From Moringa oleifera (Eukaryota; Streptophyta; Magnoliopsida; Brassicales; Moringaceae): a stretch of 64,000 nucleotides of DNA. The stretch covers positions 4,836,001-4,900,000 of the forward strand of contig JAJFZO010000344.1 of assembly GCA_021397835.1 (NCBI GenBank), written 5' to 3'. Position numbers and translations under genes: made by a program. Of the stretch, positions 37,801 to 49,900 are shown piece after piece. The stretch's first letter is position 1, and every line of letters begins with the position of its first letter. The notes under the pieces were generated by a model, which was given only the letters and a program-made list of their open reading frames with translations, did no database searches and was not told the origin of the DNA.

Positions 37801-40800
37801 CCCTTGAGCAACAAATCTAGGAGGTTGCTTAGTGTACACCTCCTCCTAAAGATCACTGTGAAAAAAATATTCTTGATATCTAATAGATACAAAGGTCAAT
37901 TATGAGTGGCCGTTATAAATATAAAAAATTGGATTGATGTTAATTTAGTGACAGGGGGAACGTGTAAAAGTAATACCCTCCATACGTTTGAGTATAACCC
38001 TTAGCAATAAGATGATTTTTTAGTAAAGCAATTGATTTATTTTAACTGTGAACACCTATTTGCACGTAATAGCCTTTGGTCCTGAAGGTAAATCGACCAA
38101 GTCCTAAGTGCCATTGTCATCTAATCATTGCTTTATGCCATTTAGGATGAGATATGGCTTCATGAACAGTTTTGAGAGCAGAGATAGAATCAAGAGATGC
38201 AATAAACGAACAAGAGGAATGTGGCAAGCAGTTATAAGAATCAAAAGAAGAAATAAGATAAGTAGATTGACATTTATCTTTGCTTGAGGCGATAAGAAGA
38301 TCATCTCCAGAGACTGGATCTTCTGATGAAGATGGTGGTGCAGGATATGTATCGAGGGGAGGAGCTTAGCATCATGAATAAGCTTGAAGTATAAGGGGCT
38401 TAGTTGGTATAGGACACGTATTAGGGGGAGGAGCTTGGCATCAGGAATAAACTTGAAGTATAAAGGACATAGTTGGTGTAGTAGGAATAGGCGCAGGATG
38501 AGTAGGTGTAGGAATAATGAAAGTAACATCACTAACACAAAATATTGTCCAATATTAGGACAATAACACTGATACCGAGCACCTAAAAAAATATATATTT
38601 TAGTGATTTAAAATCTAATTTTGTGACTTTGGGACGTACATCACAAACAAAAAAAGTCTACCAAATATCTTTGGTTCAACATAAACCAAGGTTTTATTAG
38701 GGAAGAGTATATGATAAGGAATCTCACCATGACGAACAGGCATGCGGTTGATCAAGAAACAAGCTATGGAAACAACATTTGTCAAAAGATTTTGGAACAT
38801 TTGTCTGAAATAGAAAAGATCTTACTGTTTTAAGAAGGTGTCTATTTTTCCGCTTTGCCATTCTGTTTTGAGATGATACGCCAACATATGAGGATTGATA
38901 AAGGATTTCATTTTTGGTCATATAAGACCAAAAGGGCTCGAAAAATTGGCATTGTCACTTCGCAATGTGTGCACAAAAACATGAAATTGAGTTTTGATTT
39001 CAGCAAAAAACATAAAAATGAAAAAATAATTCAGAACGAAAATTTCATTAAATATAACCAAGTAACACAAGAATTAGGATCCTTGTCAAATAGACAGGAG
39101 ATTCCAACAGGATATCTTCCTGTATTATTTAGAACTTATAGCAACCACCTTTGCCCTGCTTAATCTATTTGATGAAAAGTGCAAAATTTGACTACTTACC
39201 ATGTGTTCAATCTTTTCTTTCCTTGCTTTGTCTGAACATCTAGATAGATGTACAGAAGCACTACTACATGGCTTCCCTGAATCAGTGTTAGTTTTTCCAT
39301 TACCTTTATATATTCTCAAATATTTGCCTATCCTGATTTCTAGAGAGCTTCTCTTGGTGTGCATGCTTTCTGTTAAATTTGTGCTTATGCATTATACCTT
39401 TTGTTTCTCTCTTTTTGGCAGGTAATTGCAGATCCTTCTTTGAGTATAAAGCAAAGAGCTTTTGTAACAGATGCCGCCCGTGCGCTTGACAAGGCCAAAA
39501 TGATGCGATTTGATGAGAAAAGTGGCAACTTTTATTGCACCGAGCTTGGTCGAATTGCAAGTCACTTTTATATTCAATATTCTAGCGTTGAAACCTACAA
39601 TGAAATGTTGAGACATCACATGAACGACAGCGAGGTTATTTGTCTTACTATGTATTTCAGTTTCTGCTAAATTACTGTAGTGTTGCAACTTTGATAAACA
39701 TGATATTTTAGGTATCAAGGTTCCCACGGGGAATCCATCAATGATCAAGGACCTGTTTCTATTTTGATTTGTCTTGATGCACTACCTTCCAATATTTTTA
39801 TCTTCCATCTTATGCAATCAAGGATTCTTCATCCATTATTAACCTTGTGCCTGCTGTTCTATTTTCTGCTACTGTAGGTAATTGAAATGGTTGCTCATTC
39901 TTCTGAATTTGAAAATATTGTTGTCCGAGAAGAAGAACAGAATGAGCTTGAGATACTGGCACGAACATCATGTCCATTAGAAATCAAGGGTGGTCCTTCA
40001 AACAAACATGGAAAAATTTCAATTCTCATTCAGGTCTTTACTCCTCAGTACCTGGTGCTCTGTACTTGCAATGTACGGGAAATGCTAATATTTGGGAGCT
40101 AATATCCTGGCTGTATATATTTGCAGCTGTATATATCTCGTGGTTTGATAGATGCCTTTTCCTTAGTTTCGGATGCTGCATATATTAGTGCCAGTTTGGC
40201 ACGTATTATGCGTGCTTTATTTGAAATTTGCTTGCGGAAAGGCTGGTGTGAGATGTCTTTGTTCATGTTGGAATACTGCAAGGCTGTAGATCGGCAAATT
40301 TGGCCCCATCAACATCCCCTCAGACAATTTGATAAGGATCTTTCTACAGAGGTTCTTCTATGCTATCTTTAACTAAGTGGTTTCAGTATTTGTGTTAAAC
40401 ATTGGTTTGTGATGTAAATTAATTGGGCAGATACTGAGAAAGCTTGAAGACCGAGGGGTCGACTTAGAGCACTTGCAGGAGATGGAGGAAAAAGACATCG
40501 GAGCGCTGATTCGTTATGCACCTGGGGGAAGGGTATATCTCTTTCAATAGAATGGTTTCTGCAAAGTTCTCATTGATAGTTGGTTTAGTTGATCATTAGG
40601 ATCTAATTTACCTTTCCTTTTCTTCTTTCCTTCCCTTGGTTGATGGAAGTTGGTTAAGCAATATTTAGGATATTTTCCTTGGATCCAGTTGTCAGCAACG
40701 GTTAGTCCAATAACCAGGACTGTTTTAAAGGTAATTCTGAGCTGAACAAAATGGTACCGTTAAGTCTGTTAGGACCAAATTTCTTTCTGAAGCAGAGTTA

Positions 40801-43800
40801 CCTTATGAAAGTAAATTCCAATTCCCAGGTGGATTTGCTTATAACTCCTGATTTCATATGGAAAGATCGTTTCCATGGTGCTGCACTGCGCTGGTGGATA
40901 CTTGTTGAGGTGCGGACTTGGAAACCCCTCCTTTTATTTAGTTTGAAAGCAATCATGGACATCAGTTGTCGCCCCTTTTATCAGTCTATCATAAATAATC
41001 ACAAGAATCACCGCCCTTGAAAGCTTGACTAGTTCTTTGTGTGGAAAATCTTTTTCTAAAGGTGTATAATTTGGACAGTGTGCACTGAAACATTTTTGCC
41101 AGCTCATATGAATTTGTACAAAATAAAAAACCCCTGTAAATCAAACTTTTATCACCAACATTGATTGGTTGTCCTGTCTTTTCCAGGAGCCTGAAAGATT
41201 TCCTGCTGCTTGGTTGCTTTACTATTTCCCAGAAGTCATTACCTCATGTCTTGTGAATATTTTGTTTTACATCGTGTGCACATGTTATTCGTCTAAATTT
41301 AAGTTACTATCATGAACAGGATTCTGAGAACGATTATATCTACCACTCAGAGCTTTTCACATTGACGAAGCGGATGGCTAGAGGGGAACCTCAAAAGCTT
41401 TCCTTCACTGTGCCAATATTTGAACCACATCCACCGCAGTACTATATTCATGCTGTTTCTGATTCTTGGTTGGATGCAGAGGCTTACTACACTATTTCTT
41501 TCCATAACCTTGCACTGCCAGAGGTATAGATGTCAACATATCGATTGGAGTAGATTTCCGAATGAAACTATCCCTTTTCAAAAGTTTGATAGAAATATAT
41601 TGCTTTATTCAGAGTCGTACTTCACACACAGAACTTCTGGACTTAAAACCTCTTCCTGTGACTTCACTTGGTAGCAGTGCCTATGAATCTCTGTACAACT
41701 TCTCACATTTTAATCCAATACAAACTCAGGTTTGGTTCAGTCAATTTGCCCTTAGCTTTGTTGGTTAGTGTTTTATGTTTTTTAGTTTTTATCAATCATA
41801 TTTCTAAATTTTAATTTGCTTGAATATGGCAGATTTTTCATGTGCTGTATCACACCGACAATAATGTTCTGTTAGGAGCTCCTACTGGAAGTGGGAAAAC
41901 TATATCAGCTGAGCTTGCTATGCTGCGTCTATTCAATACTCAGCCTGACATGAAGGTATGTCTTCTTCTTTTTTTTTTTTTTTTTTTTTAATGTAATGTA
42001 GAGCTAAGCTGAGTATGAAGAACAATAATGATGACAAAGAAACGAGACAAAAATATTTTAGCCAAGGCTTTGTTTCAAATGGTTTGTGCTGTGTGCTGCT
42101 TGCTGGAACACCAAGTCCACAGAAGGTGAATTGTTTCAGCAAATATGTCACTCCAATGCAATGTCAAAGAATTAGACTATATGGTGTGGAACTGGGCCAG
42201 CAACAGAAATCAGAAGTCTGAAGTATATACTGGACTGATTCTAGTGCCATGAACTCTTAAAATTTAATGAGAACTAAAATTATATGCTGTAAACCATATT
42301 TTTACTGTGCAACTACTTGATGATGCATATCTCTTTTGCATTAACTGTACAGTATGTGGGCCAGTTACAATAAGAAACTTTTCTGAGCTAGATCCATGTC
42401 ATGTGAATTGAACTGTTGGCTTCACATTATCTGCATTCTACACTGTTATTTTTTAAGAGTCTCTATCCTGAATGCCTCAATGCAGGTTATTTACATAGCA
42501 CCATTGAAGGCTATTGTTCGGGAAAGAATGAATGATTGGAGAAAGCGTCTTGTCTCACAGTTGGGGAAAGAGATGGTGATAATACTTGCATACATAAATA
42601 CATGTATATGTATGAGTGAGGACATTCATGCACATTCATAAATTCACACACACACACACACACACGTATATATCTGCAGGCTGGCATGCACATATGAAGA
42701 TATATTAGTCTTTCTTTTTCGTCCTGTTGTGAATGGAAAATGGAGTATTAACTTAAATATTTTTCAGGTTGAAATGACTGGAGATTATACTCCAGATTTG
42801 ATGGCCCTGTTGTCAGCAGATATCATCATATCTACTCCTGAGAAGTGGGATGGAATCAGTCGTAATTGGCATAGTCGAAGCTATGTTAAAAAGGTGCATC
42901 TATTGATAATTTCTTTTTGCATTTTTCATGGTGGCGTTGCAATTCTTTAGATTAATGTCAATTATTTATTTATTTATTTTTTCATATCATGCATTACTTA
43001 GATATATTTTGTGGAAAAAATTACAACACTCGGTTAGCCTTTGTGGTGTATTTTGCTGTGAGGTTTGAAGTGTTCTATTTTACATACAGGTTGGGCTTAT
43101 GATCTTGGATGAGATTCACTTACTAGGAGCTGATCGTGGACCCATCCTTGAGGTAGTTACTTATTCTGTAACTTAATTATAGTTGCAGTTGTTTCATAGT
43201 TAAATCTGAATTCTCTGGTGATCATACTTTATCTGTCACCTCTGTTGATGTTGTAGGCTGCATAAAACAATTACTTGATTCTCAGGTAGTCCAAACCCAA
43301 TTAGAGTGTCATAACACGGACCTTAGCAAGAAATCCAGTATTCACATTTGCAACACATGATACTGCATTTGAATTGCTGGCCAGTAAACTTCGTGTGGGA
43401 ATTGGGGGATCGTTTGAATTTCATTACAGAATGATTGAAAGGGAGAGAGCATTGGACACAAAATTAGTTCACAACTTTCTCATTTTCATTAAGGAATGCA
43501 GTCTCTCTTGTTTCCTATTATGGTTGATAACTTCAAAGGCTGCGCATTGTTTGAGGCAGAGTTCCAACTGCAGTTCTTGGTCACAGATTGGGCATCAAAT
43601 TCTAATTTTAGATAATAGATTGAACTGGCAAATCTGTAATCTGGATTGTACAATCTGCATAGGGTAAATTGGTTTCATTTGTTTTTTTAATGTTGGACTT
43701 TTATATCAGATCAACCTGAAACCAACTAAGTTGTGACTTCCGAGTTCATATTATGCTTTGAGCCTTACAATCTGATCAATTTGACATGCATATGATTTTT

Positions 43801-46800
43801 CAGAAGGGTTATTGAACCTTATGATTATTATTATTGTCTAATCTTACCATATCCGTCGAGATATGTTTTGTTTGTCTATCGTATCAATCCTTTGGACCTC
43901 AACTTCACAACTTTGTGTTATCAGGTTATTGTTTCTAGGATGAGATACATTTCATCCCAAACTGAGCGTGCAGTGCGGTTCATAGGCCTTTCTACTGCCT
44001 TGGCAAATGCAGGGTTTGTTTATATATACTTTTATGCTTTAAATTTTTGCATCTCCTTGCTTACTATGGTTTAACCTGTCTGACGTTGTGCTATCCTCTT
44101 GTCATAATGAGAATTTTTTTATCCCAACTGTTTGACATTGGTAAGGTGTTACATTTGTTGTGGTAGTATTTTTTGCTTGATATTTATGTTTCATAAAACA
44201 TATTTCATTAAGCAAAGCGCGCTACATTGGAGATTCTTTTCAGCTCTCTGAAGGCTTGTCTGTTTGCACCTTTTTGTTTTTTAGAAGAAGCTGTGTTTAC
44301 ATGATACTAATAGTAAGAACGTTACACTGTCACTCAGGAGAGAAGCCATTGTACTAGATTCGCTTTATGTTGCATGTTATTGATAGAAACGCACACATAC
44401 TCAGATTTGAGAGGTTAGGAGATCTTCCAAGTGGAGGTGTTTGAGGTATATTTGATGTCTATAAATTAGGTAAATCATAAAAAGGTTTTTAAGTTTAAAT
44501 GGAAAATATAATTGAAGCCCTTTGTTTGGAAAACCTAATTTGCATTCTAAAATTATGACGACAATTAATCCGAAGTTGTGAGAAATTGACATTGTAGTCA
44601 AAGCTGGCTTGATAATACAAATAAGATTATCTATGAAATCTGTATTGATACTATAATTGCTTATAGGAGACATTAGAGCTGCTGCCTATACTGTTGAAAA
44701 TGGTCAAAGCCAAGTTGATAAGTCAAACAATACAAAATATGTTATGTTATGTTACCTTTAATCATAGTGTCAGAAATTTTGAAACTGCAGACTTTGTTGT
44801 ATAAGTGTAAGCTTTCAATACAGAAGAATTTTATTGTATTGCCACTTAACGAGGCTTTTGTAATTTATACTGAATTTATGGTCTGGTTCTATTCTTTTTG
44901 GCTTAGTTAAAATTTTGTTGATTTCTACTGCACCATTTGAGCTGTCATCTCCTTTAATAATTGAAGGTACCATGTTTCTTGCTCCCCATTTTCCCTTACT
45001 TTCTGTCGAGGGGGAGAGTTGGAATAAATAGGGTGGGTAACTTGCTTCACATATGAGTATATAGGCATGTGTGCTTAAACACTTAAAGGTGGCATTACCT
45101 GAGCTTGTATGGTTAAACAGCTAAAGGTGTCTGCTACACGATATTAAGCAACAATTGGTGATTCATCCAATGCTTTGTTGAGGAATATTCGGAGCATTTG
45201 AGATCCCTTTTTCATTACCTGGGTAACTTTTTACATTACAATTCTCTTTGGTTTTCATTTCATTCAGTGATTTGGCTGACTGGTTGGGTGTTGGGGATAT
45301 TGGACTCTTCAATTTCAAGCCTAGTGTAAGGCCTGTACCTCTTGAAGTTCATATCCAGGCAAGTGGATGCGCTGTTTCTCATGGACTATTGCTTTACAAT
45401 ATTCTTTTCTTTGGATGCTTCTCACCTTTTGTGTGATTGAATTTCTTCAAGTAGTGAGTTTCCTTGAGATACTTATCACAAAGTTAATTGAAGATTGTAT
45501 AAATTATATATGTTTCTTTAAAAAAAATGCATGTTTTCAAGTCGATTTTTTAAAGAGAAAATGAACTGTTTGTCAATTTAACCAACATACAATTTAGTTA
45601 TTTGCTCTTGCGAAAATTCACCACTTATGATTGTAATCAGAGCTGAAGAAAACGGTAGGAGGCATGGGCAAATGAGATTTGCCAACCAGTGCTTTCCAAA
45701 AGTTGTTACGAGTCTTTTGGGGCCATATATTTGGCCATTCTTGAAGGGAAGTAACTGGTTATGATATTAAGTCTCTTATGAGATTGTAGTAACTTTAATC
45801 TTACTGCTGGTAGCATCCTACGTTCATTTGCCAGTGCTTGGACCTTATTATTTCAGAATTCTGTGGTTTAGATCAAAATTTAGCTCAATTTGATTTTTGA
45901 ATCTTTGGACGTAAGAACTTTTGAGATTAAAGAAACTACTGGGAATGTAATATATGTACTCTCATGAAAATAAGAGTTGCTACATTTTAAATTCAGTTTC
46001 ACCAAACACTAGCCGCTTTAATGTCTTGATGACTAAGTGAGATGGAGAATTATCCCTTGTGTGGCATTGACATGGAAACATCACAAAAATGAACAGGAAG
46101 TGGGTCCTTTTTTCTATTATCAACTCAAATTGTACAGCTGTATTACCCTCCAAAATATTGACTTCTTAATCTGTGTTCTTGTAATTTATATGTTGCATTG
46201 CAGGCAGGCTTCGCTATGAATGTTCCACTTCCTTGTTTATGATGCCTAAGAGCTTCATAACATATTTGCATTCTTATAATGTCTTGAGTTGTTGAATTAC
46301 AGGGGTAAACTTGACTAGATAATGTTTCATTTCCTTGTTTATGATGGTTGACATGAGCGTTGCTGAGAGCTCCATACATAATACATACACTCTTGAAGTT
46401 TCAGCTGTAATCTATCACATGTTATGAACAGGGTTATCCAGGAAAGTACTATTGCCCAAGGATGAACAGCATGAATAAGCCAGCATATGCTGCAATATGC
46501 ACCCATTCACCTACAAAGCCAGTTCTCATATTTGTATCATCTCGTAGGCAGACAAGGCTTACTGCACTTGACCTTATTCAGGTAGGATCTGGTATCATGC
46601 TGGGAATATGAATCATTTAATGGCTGTAACTGTGTCAAATTGTGTCTTCTTTTTTGCAATTGAAGTTTGCAGCTTCGGACGAACATCCACGTCAGTTTCT
46701 GAGTATACCAGAGGAAGATTTGCAGATGGTTCTTTCTCAGGTCACTGATCAGAACCTAAGACACACTTTGCAATTTGGCATTGGGCTGCACCATGCTGGC

Positions 46801-46872
46801 CTGAATGACAAAGACCGATCTCTTGTTGAAGAACTTTTTGCAAATAATAAGATTCAGGCACCGTCAACATCC

Positions 46873-46903
<31 letters not shown>

Positions 46904-49900
46904 TAAGGTCAAATCTGACAAAATATGTCTCTCCTCTCGATCACAGGTGTTGGTTTGCACAAGTACATTGGCATGGGGTGTAAACCTCCCAGCTCATCTG
47001 GTTATTATAAAGGTGAGACAAAGCTATCCATGATATGCTTACATATTTTGTTGAGCACTAATTTTGGGATTTAGAGGAACAGATGTCTTGAAATTTGTAT
47101 GTTTTTAATTTGCTGAGAATGTATATATGTAGAAAGTGTTTGGAGAACCTTAAAAAGAAATGTAAAGCTGACGTTTGGATAATTTCTCGTGAAATTATTG
47201 CATGCCCAATAGTTCATTGAACAGTTGATTTTGCAGCTCGTGAAAGCTGGAGGTAAGCATGAAAGAGTGGCTGAAAAACATTCTTTTGTGCTGAAGCAAT
47301 ATCTTGTTTAAACTGGAACAACTTTGCCTTTATAGTCGAGCTGATGATGAATTTCCAAAGAATTGAATTTGCAAAACATCTGTCAGGCACATTATAATTT
47401 TGATTCTTATAAATTCTGCAAATTATATTACAAAATTACGTATTTGAATTTAACTTGTACATAAGAAATGTGTCTCTTTATATAATATATGTATATATTA
47501 AAATTTTTTTTTACAGTATCTTATCATCGTTAAGAATAATAGAATTTTACTCTAATCTGACGTGTATGCCTTCTTTCTACTTTGAAGTTTTTCCTCAACT
47601 TCCCTTGATGCTTTCTCGACATGGTCCCAAAAGTTCTTAAAATTTCACACACCAAATAATCTTAAAATAGGAATTTTATTTTTGCTTAATTTTTATGGTT
47701 GGCCATGAAATAGCTTGTTCGTAAGCTAAATGAGAAGTGGTTGTGCTGAACTTAGTGAACTTTGCGTAACTGGACTTTGGAGGATAGGAGCTGGAAGGTT
47801 ATTTGCTCCCAGCTCAGTTAACTTGACTGCTTAAAAGGTTGCACTAGGACAAGGCTGCACTCATGCCAGCTGAATTTACCAGATTGCTAGCTGCAACGTA
47901 GAATATATTTAATAGGCATATTTCATAATCTAGTACACGTTGTATCCTGTTCTGATATATATATTTTTTTGCCTCTGGTGTGATGTTATGCAAAATTTTG
48001 TCATCTTTAAATACCATTGTACTGTTCAGCAATGGCTATAAATATGAAGACCAATCATTGTTTCTTATACTTAATGAAGTATAGGTAATTATTGAATGCC
48101 AATACATTCACAAGCATACACACAAAGTGCTTAGTAACGTGTAGGAAGTATAATAGAGGAACATGGTTTTCTATCTTGGATTAAAGTTTATGTTTGTCAC
48201 ACATAGAGAAACACTTTCTAGTTTATGAATATGGCTCATTATAAAAAGCGCAAAAGAAAAATGGTTTATAAACATGTTAAACTATAATGTGGTCATCAGC
48301 ATATGATGGTCACTTATTTCATTGACCAGAAAACCCTTGCATTTCTCTAGTCCATGTGTTAAAATGGGCTTGATTGGCCTGTTAGATTGTGTGTGAACTT
48401 GTGTGGACAACTACTTGATATCTAATGTTTCAATTTGGTTTGTAAGTGCTTTGATCTTCCTTCACAAGAACCCTAGAAATTTCTCCTCACTTTTCATTGT
48501 TCAGATGACTCAGGTAATGGCTTCAATTATTTATTTTATATTTGTTTTGACAATGTTGCATAATGTCACAGGGGACAGAATATTATGACGGAAAAACCAA
48601 AAGATATGTCGATTTTCCTATTACGGATATCTTGCAAATGATGGGTCGTGCTGGTCGCCCACAATATGATCAACATGGGAAAGCAGTCATTCTTGTTCAT
48701 GAACCCAAAAAGAGCTTCTACAAAAAGGTAAACTTGAAATTAGTGGATCATCTTTATGGTAATCTCAATTGTGCTTGGTTTCAGGTTATTATATAGTTGT
48801 GTTTCTTGTTTGCAGTTTTTGTATGAACCCTTCCCCGTTGAGAGTAGTCTGAAAGGGCAGTTACATGATCACATCAACGCAGAAATTGTTTCTGGAACAA
48901 TTTGCCATAAAGAAGATGCAGTGCATTATCTTACCTGGACCTACTTATTTCGTAGACTGGTATGCTGGAGTGATTATTGCTAACAAAACTATGACAATCA
49001 GTCAATTATGTGCTGTTCAGTTACATGTGCCAGGTGTTAACTCAACAATTAGGTGTTGAAAAGGGCTTATTCTGCAATAAAATACCTTTTCTGTTTATTC
49101 TCTTGGGAAGCAAAAAGGTTATGGGGAATGGCAATTATTTTCCAAATGAAACCTGTTGTGTTAATGATACTGTTGCACTTTCAGTGGTGCAGTGCTGACC
49201 TGCTAACATTTTACAAATGAATCTATGAGACAGATGGTTAATCCGGCTTACTATGGATTGGATAGGATGGAGGACGAAATTCTGTGTTCATACTTGTCTA
49301 GGTAAAATCATCACTGGATCTCGAGGAAATTCTTCTATTACAATGTAACATTTCTCTTTGTGACTATGTATGTTTTGGATCACTACCTTCCTTATATAGA
49401 TTAGTACAGAACACATTTGAGGATCTGGAGGACAGTGGATGCATCAAGATGAATGAAGACAGTGTGGAGCCTATGATGCTGGGTATGATAGCATCACAGT
49501 ATTATCTTAGCTTCATGTCTGTATCGATGTTTGGGTCCAACATAGGTGCAGACACTCCCCTTGAAGTAAGAAGCAGATCCAATATAGTCTTGCCATTGTT
49601 GTTATTATGTTATTTTCCCCAAAAGACTATTTATTATGTTATTTTTCTTAGGTGTTTTTGCATATTCTTTCTGGTGCATCTGAGTATGATGAACTTCCTG
49701 TGCGGCATAATGAGGTACTTCTTTGCCCATACTTTGGTGTCTAAATTTATTAGTATAGTTGTCTCAAGGGTGATGGTATATGATAGAACTCCTTATTATG
49801 TATCAATCCATGAGGGATTGAAGGTGAAAAATCAAATTATAACCATATAGATTATTTTCCACACATTGGTGTGAAACTAGTGTGTTTCCTTGAGCAAGTC

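Larger units (their letters stand above)
36479..39143 (-). mobile_element. Second Ty1/copia element, internally deleted, in helicase intron 21 (antisense)
   Basis: A 5-bp duplication ACCAC flanks the element (36474-36478 and 39144-39148). Its two ends carry related LTR sequence: the words TATCTTCCT.TATTATTTA and TCAAATAG.CAGGAGAT occur near 36570-36670 and 39080-39135. From the 5' LTR (right) the minus strand passes straight into integrase, then a linker, reverse transcriptase and the RNase H side; gag and protease are gone. A purine tract GAGAGGAAG (minus sense) abuts the 3' LTR near 36685. All frames contain stops. One outer end reads TA instead of TG/CA, consistent with a point change. Confidence 0.82.
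22947..41729 (+). other. DExH14: Helicase exons 9-29 (cassette 1: RecA1, RecA2, winged helix, Sec63)
   Basis: Exons: 22947-23006, 23822-23893, 23981-24097, 24194-24355, 24537-24602, 24716-24868, 24955-25038, 25659-25733, 25825-25956, 26043-26108, 26342-26407, 26490-26612, 29424-29573, 39422-39634, 39878-40033, 40127-40351, 40431-40532, 40650-40730, 40829-40909, 41320-41523, 41613-41729. Motif I APTGAGKT has Lys469; motif II is D574-EVH-577; motif III SAT is 611-613; motif [15 protein letters not shown] starts near 771; motif [12 protein letters not shown] covers about 811-820. The Sec63 unit begins near residue 946 ([14 protein letters not shown]). Intron 16 starts with GC rather than GT. Intron 21 (29574-39421) is the retrotransposon nest. 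Confidence 0.93.
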
